Positions 8,733 through 16,315 of a stretch of 64,000 bases of DNA are shown here, in pieces. Below the pieces are notes generated by a model. The model did not search any database. It worked only from the letters and a program-made list of their open reading frames with translations, and was not told the DNA's origin. A program made the translations under genes and the position numbers. Source of the stretch: an uncultured Reyranella sp. (GTDB lineage: Bacteria; Pseudomonadota; Alphaproteobacteria; Reyranellales; Reyranellaceae); assembly GCF_945957355.1 (NCBI RefSeq), contig NZ_CAMFKM010000001.1, positions 496,001-560,000 on the forward strand, in the 5' to 3' direction. Every line of letters begins with the position of its first letter. The first letter of the stretch is position 1.

Positions 8733-9563
8733 ATGAACTACGCACACGAGCTGGTCGTGGCGCCGGGACGCAAGGTCAAACTCAAGGACGTCGATCCCGG
8801 CTTCCACGGCAAGCACGAATCCAGCGAAGCCGCGGCGCCTGAGATCGCCGCCCATCTCCAGAAGCTCGGGAGGCTGCAATACACGCTCTATGCCGAGCGC
8901 GCCCATTCCCTGCTCATCGTGCTGCAAGGCATCGATGCCGCGGGCAAGGACGGGGTGTGCCGGCACGTCATCGGCGCCATGAATCCCCAGGGCTGCGCCG
9001 TCACGGGCTTCAAGCAGCCCACGGCCGAGGAACGCGGCCACGACTTCCTGTGGCGCGTCCACCGGCATGCGCCGGAACTCGGCCAGGTGGCGATCTTCAA
9101 CCGTTCGCACTACGAGGACGTGCTGGTGGTGCGCGTGCACGATCTCGCACCCAGGGAGACCTGGTCCCTCCGCTACGACCACATCAACGCCTTCGAGACC
9201 CTACTGGCCGACAGCGGCACGACGATCCTCAAGTTCTTCCTCTGGATATCGAAGGAAGAGCAGCTCGAGCGCTTCAAGCAGCGGCTGGACGATCCGGCGC
9301 GCCGGTGGAAGATCAGCGACAGCGACTACAAGGAACGCGAATACTGGGACGGCTACGTCAAGGCCTATGAGGATATGCTGGACCGCTGCTCGACCGACCG
9401 GGCGCCGTGGTACGTCATCCCGTCCAACCACAAGTGGTTCCGCAATCTCGCGGTATCGCAGATCATCTGCGAGGCCATGGAAGGGATGAAGCTGCAGATG
9501 CCAAAGCCCACCGTCGACCTCGACCAGATCCGCAAGGCCTACCACAAGGCTTCGAAGGCATGA
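8733..9563 (+). CDS. ppk2: Polyphosphate kinase 2 family phosphotransferase
   Basis: This 276-residue single-domain PPK2 transfers phosphate between polyphosphate and nucleoside mono- or diphosphates in the cytoplasm. The Walker A motif is GIDAAGKDG (residues 66-74), the Walker B-like segment is FNRSHYEDVL, and the lid carries RWKISDSDYKERE. Length and motifs fit the short PPK2 enzymes; the class, and so the AMP or ADP preference, cannot be fixed by eye. A GGGAG ribosome site precedes ATG 8733. It is co-directional with and 14 bases after the H+-ATPase gene, suggesting that polyphosphate is used to restore the nucleotide pool that the pump consumes. Confidence 0.9.
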   Translation: MNYAHELVVAPGRKVKLKDVDPGFHGKHESSEAAAPEIAAHLQKLGRLQYTLYAERAHSLLIVLQGIDAAGKDGVCRHVIGAMNPQGCAVTGFKQPTAEERGHDFLWRVHRHAPELGQVAIFNRSHYEDVLVVRVHDLAPRETWSLRYDHINAFETLLADSGTTILKFFLWISKEEQLERFKQRLDDPARRWKISDSDYKEREYWDGYVKAYEDMLDRCSTDRAPWYVIPSNHKWFRNLAVSQIICEAMEGMKLQMPKPTVDLDQIRKAYHKASKA

Positions 9564-9591
9564 GGTCCGCCCTGAACGGGCAGCCGGCGTC

Positions 9592-10836
9592 ATGACCCTG
9601 ACCGTCGCGATCTTCCTCGCGACCTACGTCGCGATGGCGTTGGGGCGGCTGCCGGGCTTTCGCGTCGACCGCACGGGAGCGGCCCTGCTCGGCGCCATCG
9701 CGATGCTGGTGTTCGGGAAGATCGACGTGGACGCTGCCTGGGCGTCGGTGAGCTTTCCGACCATGGCGCTGCTGTTTGGCCTGATGATCGTGTCGGGTGC
9801 GTTCTCGGTCTCCGGCTTCTACGGCTGGCTCGCCGCTCGTGGCGCCGCACTCGAGCTCGCGCCCGCAAAGCTGCTCGCCGTGATGATCGTCACCTCGGGC
9901 GTGCTGTCCTCGATCCTGACCAACGACGTCGTCGTGGTCGCCATGGTCCCGCTGCTGGTGCAGCTCTGCCTGGCGCGCGGCCTCAACACCACGCCCTTCC
10001 TGCTCGGCTTCGCCTTCGCCGCCAATGCGGGAGCGGCCGGCACCATCATCGGCAGCCCCCAGAACATGATCATCGCCCAGGGGCTGGACCTCAGCTTCGT
10101 CGGGCTGATGCGCGCGGCCCTGCCGCCGTCGCTCCTCTCGCTGGTCGCGATCTGGGGCGTGCTGGTGATGCTGTACCGGGGACGCTGGATGCTCGACGGC
10201 GCCGCTCCCGCGTCAGCCACCGCTCAGCCTTCCCAGGTTCTACCCGAGCTGCCGCTCGACCGGGTCGAGATCGCCAAGGCCGCCATCGTGACCGCGCTGG
10301 TGGTAGCAGCCTTCTGCCTGACCGCCTGGCCGCGCGAGCTGATCGCCCTCGCCGCCGGTGCGGTGCTGCTGCTGAACCGCCGCATCGCCTCCGCCGACGT
10401 CATGAAGCATGTCGACGGCGACCTGTTCATCCTTCTGGGCGGCTTGTTCGTGGTCAATGCCGCGTTCGCCAGCACCGGCATTCCGCAGCGGATGATCGCG
10501 GACCTCACGCAATGGGGTCTCGACCTCAGGCATCCGGTGACTCTGCTGGTCGGGAGCGGCGTGGTGAGCGACATCGTCGGCAACAACCCCGCGGTCCTGC
10601 TCCTCATGCCCTATATCCAGGGCGGCAACCCGGAGCAGACGGGCGCCGCGATGGCGCTCGGCACTGCCCTCGCGAGCAACGTCGTGGTGTTCGGCAGCCT
10701 GGCGGGGATCATCGTCGTGGAGCAGGCGGCCAAGCGCGGCGCACCGGTCTCCCTGGCTGAGTTCTCCCGCGCCGGCGTGCCGGTGTCGCTGATCAGCATG
10801 CTGATCGCGGCAGGCTGGCTGCTTCTCCTTGCCTGA
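9592..10836 (+). CDS. SLC13/ArsB-like anion transporter
   Basis: This 414-residue polytopic membrane protein of the ion-transporter superfamily has about eleven hydrophobic segments. Two pseudo-symmetric hairpin motifs are visible: SILTNDVVVVAMVP (about residues 102-115) with GSPQNMII, and SDIVGNNPAVLLLMP (about 322-336). This is the SLC13/citrate/ArsB-NhaD arrangement. Substrate may be a di- or tricarboxylate, an inorganic anion or sodium; sequence alone does not decide. It is the last gene of the ATPase-PPK2 run. No ars regulator or reductase is nearby, which argues against arsenite export. Confidence 0.8.
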   Translation: MTLTVAIFLATYVAMALGRLPGFRVDRTGAALLGAIAMLVFGKIDVDAAWASVSFPTMALLFGLMIVSGAFSVSGFYGWLAARGAALELAPAKLLAVMIVTSGVLSSILTNDVVVVAMVPLLVQLCLARGLNTTPFLLGFAFAANAGAAGTIIGSPQNMIIAQGLDLSFVGLMRAALPPSLLSLVAIWGVLVMLYRGRWMLDGAAPASATAQPSQVLPELPLDRVEIAKAAIVTALVVAAFCLTAWPRELIALAAGAVLLLNRRIASADVMKHVDGDLFILLGGLFVVNAAFASTGIPQRMIADLTQWGLDLRHPVTLLVGSGVVSDIVGNNPAVLLLMPYIQGGNPEQTGAAMALGTALASNVVVFGSLAGIIVVEQAAKRGAPVSLAEFSRAGVPVSLISMLIAAGWLLLLA

Positions 10837-10837
10837 T

Positions 10838-10936
10838 ATGTCTTGGTTCGCGCACGCCGACGCTCAGCGCGTGTTGGAGGCCGTTCTCGTCCGCCATCCC
10901 TACGATGCTGACGCGCTCGCGGCCGCCGCGATCTGA
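10838..10936 (+). CDS. 32-residue frame at the core/accessory junction (possible gene remnant)
   Basis: A GC-rich frame starts one base after the transporter stop and encodes MSWFAHADAQRVLEAV..., ending in an Ala-rich AALAAAAI-like tail. The base style changes visibly just after its stop (from about 10,937), where the accessory region begins. It may be a short complete gene or the start of a longer gene truncated when the island arrived; no ribosome site is separate from the upstream gene. Confidence 0.3.
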   Translation: MSWFAHADAQRVLEAVLVRHPYDADALAAAAI

Positions 10937-10998
10937 GCAGCAGACATCAAATAGTCCATTGCAGTGCGAGCATGATTATCTATCGCCGACCGCGTCTA

Positions 10999-12180
10999 TC
11001 AACCTGCCGCAGACAGAGGATCTGTGCCCTCACTCAGGATGGCGAGGTAGCGGCGATAGCCGAAGACTCGGCCACGCCGCCGGCCGGTTACCTCTTCGAC
11101 GATGCCGATGCGCTCAAGGTCGGCAAGCGCGGCATTGACCGTGGGCGCTGACAGTCCCGTTCGTACGACGAGCAGATTTGCGGTGAGATAAGGGTTCTGC
11201 TGAAGGAGATCGTGGATGCGCAGCGCGGAGCCGGCGCGTTCGCTTTCGCCCGTGATGCGTTCACGATCTTGCTTGAACAGTTCGACGATCCGGGTGGCCG
11301 CGTCGAAGGCCTGATTTGCCGTGTCCGCAACACCGGTGAGAAAGAAGTCGAGCCAAGCCTCCCAGGCCCCATGTTCGCGGACCTCCTGAAGCAGGCGATA
11401 ATAGTCGGCGCGATGAGTCTTCAGATAGAGGCTCAGGTAGAGCAGCGGCTTTCGCAACACTCCATGGACGCACAGGTAGAGTGTCACCAGCAAACGGCCA
11501 ATGCGGCCGTTGCCGTCCAGGAACGGATGGATCGTCTCGAATTGCACGTGCAGGAGACCGGCCTTGATCAGCGCCGGCAGTCGGGACTCGCCCTCGTGCA
11601 TGAAACACTCAAGGGCGTCTAGGCATTTGTCCAACTCCGTCGTTGGAGGAGGGACGAAGAGCGCGTTGCCCGGACGGGTGCCGCCGATCCAGTTCTGCGA
11701 CCGACGGAATTCGCCAGGACTCTTGGTGTCGCCCCGCCCGCCTTGCAGAAGCCGGGCGTGCATTTCACGGATGAGGCGAAGCGAGAGCGGCAGGTTCTCG
11801 AGCCGCTCCAGCCCGTACATCATCGCGTCGACGTAGTTCGAGACCTCGCGGATGTCGTCGATCGGCTGGCCAGCCTGCGCTTCAGTTTCGAAGCGGAGCA
11901 GGTCGGAAAGGGTCGATTGGGTGCCCTCGATCTGCGAAGAAAGAACGGCCTCCTTCCTCGCGTACATGTAGAGGAAGAGTTCCTGGCGCGGCAGGAGCAT
12001 AGTGATGCCGTCGAGCCGCCCAAGCGCACGCTCGGCCAAGCTCAAGCGATCCAGCAGCACGAGCACATCGATAGGTGGCGTCGGCGGCAGCGGCGGCGGC
12101 ACGAAGGCGCGTACGATCTCGCCGGCAACGGGCGTCTCGACAAAACGGCCAAGCCGCTGATTGGGGTCGGAATCGGCCAT
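10999..12180 (-). CDS. Fic/DOC-family AMPylase-like protein with C-terminal winged helix
   Basis: This 393-residue protein carries an intact Fic motif, HPFLDGNGRIGR, with the catalytic His at residue 218. Fic enzymes transfer AMP (or related groups) from ATP to protein hydroxyls. An inhibitory motif SSQIEG (S81-G86) before the Fic domain marks a class II, self-inhibited protein. A DNA-binding winged helix lies in about residues 310-380 (TANLLVVRTGLSAPTVNAAL). Such Fic-wHTH proteins are common on mobile elements and may regulate their own promoters. The promoter region contains a perfect 13-bp inverted repeat (see 12,203-12,271). No separate antitoxin gene is next to it. It is the first gene of the accessory region. 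Confidence 0.9.
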   Translation of the reverse strand: MADSDPNQRLGRFVETPVAGEIVRAFVPPPLPPTPPIDVLVLLDRLSLAERALGRLDGITMLLPRQELFLYMYARKEAVLSSQIEGTQSTLSDLLRFETEAQAGQPIDDIREVSNYVDAMMYGLERLENLPLSLRLIREMHARLLQGGRGDTKSPGEFRRSQNWIGGTRPGNALFVPPPTTELDKCLDALECFMHEGESRLPALIKAGLLHVQFETIHPFLDGNGRIGRLLVTLYLCVHGVLRKPLLYLSLYLKTHRADYYRLLQEVREHGAWEAWLDFFLTGVADTANQAFDAATRIVELFKQDRERITGESERAGSALRIHDLLQQNPYLTANLLVVRTGLSAPTVNAALADLERIGIVEEVTGRRRGRVFGYRRYLAILSEGTDPLSAAG

Positions 12181-12202
12181 TTGCGCCGACTATGGCAAGC
12201 GG

Positions 12203-12271
12203 CCGCTATTTAAGCAATGGTCTCTCAACTTAATTAGCAAGCAAGCTAATGTAGGGGAGCTTAAATAGCGG
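12203..12271. promoter_or_regulatory. Nested inverted repeats in the fic promoter (putative operator)
   Basis: CCGCTATTTAAGC (12,203-12,215) and GCTTAAATAGCGG (12,259-12,271) are a perfect 13-bp inverted repeat. Between them ATTAGC (12,233-12,238) and GCTAAT (12,245-12,250) form a second dyad. They lie 23-91 bases before the fic start, so autoregulation by the Fic protein's winged helix is plausible (inference). Confidence 0.5.
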
Positions 12272-12443
12272 AGGCAGCCGGATGAGCAGGTCAGCCGCCG
12301 CCTCAAGTGCAGCCGACGCTATTCGGGGATGGTGATCGGGAAGTTGAGGTCCATCTCTACACTACGCATTATCGCCCTTCCCGGGGCGGGACTGCCCAGC
12401 GTCAACCTGTTTGGTCACCGCGTAGATGGCGACCGTGCCAAAC
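12272..12443. other. Short non-coding stretch with no clear gene
   Basis: I see no supported gene here. A minus-strand frame (12,362-12,649) overlaps the neighbouring ATPase remnant and may hold decayed 3' sequence of it, but it shows no recognisable motif. Confidence 0.4.
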
Positions 12444-12993
12444 TTAGTCGGCAAGACATGAATGGTGCGAGTAACTAAGTACCCCCTCCATACTCTCACG
12501 AACCGTCGGCGAGACAAGATGTAAAGCGGACGTAGCGAGAATGATGCCCACGAACTGCTTGCGAGCCTCATGGAGCATGGAGACGATATTCTCGTCTTGC
12601 CCAACGAAGAAGTGTGCCTCATCGCAGTAGACATATACGGGCGTGGCACTCTTGCGTTGACGCGACGCGAAGGCGAGCTGAGCTAGGAAGAACCGTCCAA
12701 ATGCCTCTGCGCCTTGCCGTCTCGATAGTGGAGCGCGTGATGTCGGGAATGACAAGTTTGGCGTTGAAGGCGCGATGCGTCAGACTATCCATGAACGATT
12801 TGACGAACTCATCTGTAGGCGGAAACCAAGTTGCTGGATCGTCGGCAATGGGAGCGTGGTCGATTTGTTGCTCGGCTAGTTCTTCCTTATGCCTCGCTAT
12901 GCCAGGCAAGGTGAGCGCCGAAATAAGTTTAGTGAGCCAAGGTGGCCTTTCTTTCCTTTCGGTCAGTCTGATGATCCAAGTACACGAAAGCAA
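12444..12993 (-). pseudogene. Remnant of a conjugation-type (HerA/VirB4-TraG-like) ATPase
   Basis: Two minus-strand frames must be joined by a frameshift near 12,710-12,730 to read a recognisable protein. The upstream frame ends ...NAKLVIPDITRSTIE, and the downstream frame continues GAEAFGRFFLAQLAF, then VYVYCDEAHFF (Walker B), then ENIVSMLHEARKQ and a sensor-like GIILATSA. This order is familiar from the C-terminal half of HerA/FtsK-superfamily ATPases used in DNA transfer. The Walker A half is missing and the gene stops at the prophage edge near 13,022. It looks like a decayed piece of an older conjugative element. The family label rests on motif order recognised by eye. Confidence 0.5.
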
Positions 12994-13022
12994 AATCGCG
13001 ATTAGGGTGAGCGTGTTGCTGA

Positions 13023-13499
13023 GACGCTAGCTACACCACCCCAGGCGGCGGTTTCACTACCCCTTCGAACGTCATTACAATCATCGCAAGCATCATCTCT
13101 AAGACCGCAGGCTACGCGGATGCGATGGGCGGCCTTTACGTTGTTGTCGAAAACACCGACGTTGTAGGTATCGTTCAGTCACAGGTCTCAACCGGCTTCC
13201 GCTACGCTGACGAAGCAGCAACAAACGGCTTGCTTGGCTCAATGATGGGCGTAGACATCTACGTCGTTCGCTCAGGCACGTTCGTTAGCGCCACTCAAGG
13301 CACCAAGACCTGGAATAACGCAGGCTATCGCGTTGGCGGCGTGAAGAACGTCTCTACCTACGCCTTCCCTCGCGGCCTCCAGTTCGAGGAAAAGGACGTA
13401 TCAGGCGTTACGGGCAAGGAAGTTGTCTGCTACGGCCTCGTAGGCTTCAAGCAGTGGACTCCACTCGCAAGCCTCACTATCCGCATCTTGCTCGCTTAA
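13023..13499 (+). pseudogene. Phage major capsid protein, C-terminal fragment (5' truncated)
   Basis: The frame is open from 13,023, just after an in-frame stop, and lacks a proper start; the first ATG (13,125) falls inside conserved sequence. The 158 readable residues contain VVVENTDVVGIVQSQVSTGF, then RYADEAATNGLLGSMMGVDI and YVVRSGTFV. I recognise this as the end of an HK97-type or P22-like tailed-phage coat protein. The missing N-terminal part marks the left break of the prophage: terminase, portal and head-maturation genes are absent. Base composition is clearly lower in GC than the chromosome. Confidence 0.6.
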
Positions 13500-13591
13500 T
13501 CACTAATCCCCCTTTTTGGGGGACTCATGAGACTGCCCGCTTCCCACCGATTCGGTCCGGTCTCAGCAGTTCCCCCGAAAGGCAACACACA

Positions 13592-13819
13592 ATGGCAAAA
13601 ACACCAGCAAAAACACCAGCAGAGGATACGCCAGTTGAGGCTTCTGTTGAAACCGCTGCACCTGCAATCACGAAGTCAGACGCTCGCGCGGCGGCATGGG
13701 CACAGGTCGTTGCGAAGATTAAGCACGACTACCCTCATGCGTTTGAGGCACGCGCGGCAGCAGGCGAGTTCGACAAGATCCCTGATAGCTTCGACCCAGC
13801 GCACTTCAAGCTCGATTAA
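13592..13819 (+). CDS. Small phage protein next to the capsid gene, function unknown
   Basis: This 75-residue, Ala/Lys-rich protein starts at ATG 13,592 (MAKTPAKTPAEDTP) after a GAAAGG sequence. Its first third is low-complexity and probably disordered; the rest (AWAQVVAKIKHDYPHAFEAR) is predicted helical. It lies 92 bases after the capsid fragment and 17 before the next virion gene, so a head-decoration or head-completion role is possible. I do not recognise the family. Confidence 0.6.
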   Translation: MAKTPAKTPAEDTPVEASVETAAPAITKSDARAAAWAQVVAKIKHDYPHAFEARAAAGEFDKIPDSFDPAHFKLD

Positions 13820-13836
13820 CCACTAACTTCTTACCG

Positions 13837-14274
13837 ATGAATAACATCATCAAATCACTTTTCGCCCTTGTCGTCGGTCTCGGCATTGTCGGAGGCGTGT
13901 ATGTGCTGAACCACGCGCCAACAGACGCACCGAGCGTCGGCGCAATCAGCGGTCCAAACATTCCGTACAGCTACCTTCAGTGGGGCGCGGGATTTGGCGT
14001 CACCAAGAACCCAACGAGCTATCCGCTCACCACAGGAACGACCACTCCTTGCGCGATTCCTTCCCCAGCGGCAACCTCGACGCTTCGCTCAGCCGGTATC
14101 ACTGAGACAGTTAGCTCGACCACTGCATCACGCATTGTGATAGCGAAAGCCGCTAATCCATACGCAACAACTACGCAGCTTGCCGCGGCAACGCGACGCC
14201 TGTACCAGTCCAGTAGCCCCAGATTTGACCCATGCCGACATGGACAAGTCCGCCATGAGGGACGAAGGCTGTAA
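13837..14274 (+). pseudogene. Virion gene X, N-terminal part, cut by the inversion
   Basis: The genuine part runs from ATG 13,837 to about 14,190 (118 residues). It has a membrane anchor or signal at residues 5-24 (SLFALVVGLGIVGGVYVL) and then a Thr/Ser/Ala-rich, probably beta-rich stretch. Beyond 14,190 the frame enters sequence antisense to gene Y and ends at 14,274 with an unrelated Arg-rich tail. The original C-terminus is found on the minus strand at 16,166-16,315; joining the two at the shared 7-bp sequence is in frame and gives a 167-residue protein ending WAEFDTYGL. Function unknown; an exported or virion protein is likely. Confidence 0.6.
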
Positions 14275-14998
14275 CCATCTCTTCCACGATGATTTTGCGG
14301 GTCGGCTTCTCGGAATTGCCGTCGTAGAGGTAGACAATGCCCTTCTGCTGAACGCTGTCGGTCGGATTGTAGGAGACCTGGGTGGAAATGAGCATCTGTC
14401 CGGTCGATGGGTCGATGCCAAGCGCCACAATGCGCTCTGTGGAGGCGAGGGTGAGGATCGTGCTGAAGTTCACCCCGTCCGTCGTGTACTTGAGCAAATT
14501 GCCATCACCCGCGTAGAGGCGCTGTTCATAGACGAGCAGAGGGTGATGGACGGAGCTAGAGGCGAATACGGCCGAATCCTCCGTCCACGTCCATGCAGAG
14601 GTGTTTATCTTCGCCATGTGGGTGGTTGAGGTGGCGTAGGTTGAGCCTGCGTATGACACCATGTCGGTCACGCCGAAACTGTAGGTCTTGGCGGCGCTAG
14701 TAATGCGCTTTGTTAGCCCTCCTACGCTGCTGGAATCGTACACGTTGCCTGAAGCGTCGATGAGAACGCGATTGGCCGGGGAAACGACCTGGCTGTCTTC
14801 ACATGAGGCGATGAGGTTGCCGGACAGGTTGGTGGATTTGTCGGTAGGGTCTTGGGTGGCCTGCAAGATGCCTTCTGTTGGGAAGGGATTGAGGTTACTG
14901 CTCGAGACGCCAAACCCGCCATTGGCGGCGTAGTCAGACGACGCGAGGCCGTCTAGGATTTCCTTCGCTCCGATGGTGAGTAGTGTCTTGCCGTCCAT
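14171..14998 (-). pseudogene. Virion gene Y, N-terminal part, cut by the inversion
   Basis: The genuine part covers residues 1-272 from ATG 14,998, ending ...GYWTGTGVALPR. It is rich in beta-strand-like repeats (LASTERIVALGIDPSTGQML, VYLYDGNS), suggesting a beta-propeller or tail-surface protein. After that the frame adds only three foreign residues before a stop. Its original continuation lies on the plus strand from 16,316 to 16,935 (RFLRKFRNVTLTQ...), joined in frame through TTG CCG CG-A to make a 475-residue protein. The start is 3 bases after the stop of the 208-residue gene, matching an operon. Confidence 0.65.
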
Positions 14999-15001
14999 AG
15001 A

Positions 15002-15628
15002 TTATTTGTTGTTCTGCGGCGCTGGCCTCATGCCTCCTTGCCTGTCTGAGGCGTAGTAGTGCGTACCGGACTGAGAGCCGCTTGTGGTGATAGCTGTTCC
15101 TCCGTCTGTTGCGGAGACCTGGAACGTGTCTTGCGACGTCTGGACGACGTAGTACCAAGTGTCTACAGCAAGGCCGGTAGGCAGTGCGCCAGTCGTAGCG
15201 AACGTAACCTTGTCACCGACGATGAGGCCATGAGCTTTCCTGGTGATGACGCCTGGGTCTGCGATGGTGACGGTGAAGACTTGGTAGTTCCGCATTCCGT
15301 AGAAGTCGGTGAACTGCTTCTCCTTCTCGGTCAGCTCTGCTCGAAAGGCGTTGATAGAGGGGATTACACCCTCACCCGCGTATTCGAGAATGACACGCAG
15401 AGGAATGAGGTCATGGAACAAACTGTCGAACTTTGGCTCGGCCGTACCTGTGGAGAGGTCGCCCGATGTCCAAAGCGTGGGGCGGTAGTTGTCCAACTTC
15501 CTGCGGATGATGGCGGTGTAATACTCGTAGGATGCGTTGAGTGCGATGAGCATGTCAGCGTCGGCAAATGACACCGTGTCGGTGTGTGTGCGGCGACGTA
15601 TTCGACTTGCCATCGTCGAGAGGTTCAT
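15002..15628 (-). CDS. Phage head-tail/connector-like protein with beta-rich C-terminal domain
   Basis: This 208-residue protein has a helical N-terminal half (SFADADMLIALNASYEYYTA, LIPLRVILEYAGEGV). Its C-terminal half carries a repeat common in phage structural proteins: HGLIVGDKVTFATTGALPTG, then TWYYVVQTSQDTFQVSAT, then GSQSGTHYY. It lies 2 bases after the 153-residue gene and 3 before gene Y on the minus strand; in the original orientation it would sit in mid-operon. A head-tail connector or neck role is suggested by the N-terminal half and the position (inference). Confidence 0.65.
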   Translation of the reverse strand: MNLSTMASRIRRRTHTDTVSFADADMLIALNASYEYYTAIIRRKLDNYRPTLWTSGDLSTGTAEPKFDSLFHDLIPLRVILEYAGEGVIPSINAFRAELTEKEKQFTDFYGMRNYQVFTVTIADPGVITRKAHGLIVGDKVTFATTGALPTGLAVDTWYYVVQTSQDTFQVSATDGGTAITTSGSQSGTHYYASDRQGGMRPAPQNNK

Positions 15629-15630
15629 AC

Positions 15631-16092
15631 CTAGAAGACGTAGTCAGTAACGCTGATAGTGGTGGCTGTCTGGTTGGTCGATGAGGCCGTAATCGAGCCG
15701 CTGTACTTCATCTGTGCGCCAGTGAGTTCAAAGCACACCTCGTACCCGGCTGCGGCCGCAATGACGTGGCTGTACTTGCCTGTATTGGCGTTGGCGGCCT
15801 TGTCGCCGTCGAGGTTGATGTAAACGGGATTAGCATTGGGGTTGCAGATAACTGCGTATGCGCGGGTGTAGCTATTGGCTGGGTCAGTTGGATTCGTCGT
15901 CGTTGCAAGCACACGGGTAGAGGTCGTAACTGAAAAGGTGGTCGAGGTCGTGGCAACGCTCATCTGCGGGTCGCCTGGATAGGCAGAGCCAAGCGCCGGA
16001 CGTGCCTGCGTGAAGAGAACGAGTGCCAGCACTATGATTGCGCCTGCGAGGGCGAAGAGCGCTGGAGCGATGTATTTGTGGTTGGTTGTCAT
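15631..16092 (-). CDS. Membrane-anchored, beta-rich phage protein, function unknown
   Basis: This 153-residue protein begins with a hydrophobic helix (residues 8-28, IAPALFALAGAIIVLALVLF). It continues with a Thr/Ser/Ala-rich domain containing two cysteines (AVICNPNANPVYINLD, GYEVCFELTG) that could form a disulphide outside the membrane. Its composition and layout resemble gene X, and the two would be neighbours in the original orientation, so they may be paralogous exported proteins. No strong ribosome site is visible before ATG 16,092, as for several genes of this phage. Confidence 0.6.
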   Translation of the reverse strand: MTTNHKYIAPALFALAGAIIVLALVLFTQARPALGSAYPGDPQMSVATTSTTFSVTTSTRVLATTTNPTDPANSYTRAYAVICNPNANPVYINLDGDKAANANTGKYSHVIAAAAGYEVCFELTGAQMKYSGSITASSTNQTATTISVTDYVF

Positions 16093-16165
16093 ATTGCTAG
16101 CGAGCTAGGTGGAAGGCTCCGCTGGAGCGCTCTACCCAGCCCGCTAATTAAAGCGGACTAGATAA

Positions 16166-16315
16166 TTAGAGACCGTAGGTGTCGAACTCAGCCCAGCAGC
16201 GGCCTTCTGGTGAAAAGGTGCCTGTGCCTCCGCTCTGTCCGAAGACAATGTACTGCGATGGGGCAATAACGAAGGTGTCTGCGGTTGAGGTGGCTGTAAC
16301 AGTAGCCTGTGCTCC
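16166..16315 (-). pseudogene. Virion gene X, displaced C-terminal fragment
   Basis: On the minus strand, 49 codons (GAQATVTATSTADTFVIAPS ... then GQSGGTGTFSP and WAEFDTYGL) end in TAA at 16,166-16,168. They have no start of their own and are open up to the inversion site at 16,316-16,322. They join in frame to the first 118 codons of the gene at 13,837. The composition (Thr/Ala/Ser) is the same as that part. Confidence 0.6.

Noticed and set aside
5896..9563. Very long open frames on both strands over the ATPase/PPK2 genes (more than 900 codons antisense, more than 1,100 codons in another forward frame)
   Set aside because: High-GC shadows: their translations are Arg/Gly/His-rich without motifs, while the chosen frames show complete P-type ATPase and PPK2 motifs.
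9592..10836. Arsenite efflux pump ArsB
   Set aside because: The fold is shared by ArsB, NhaD and SLC13, and no ars genes are present, so only the superfamily is called.
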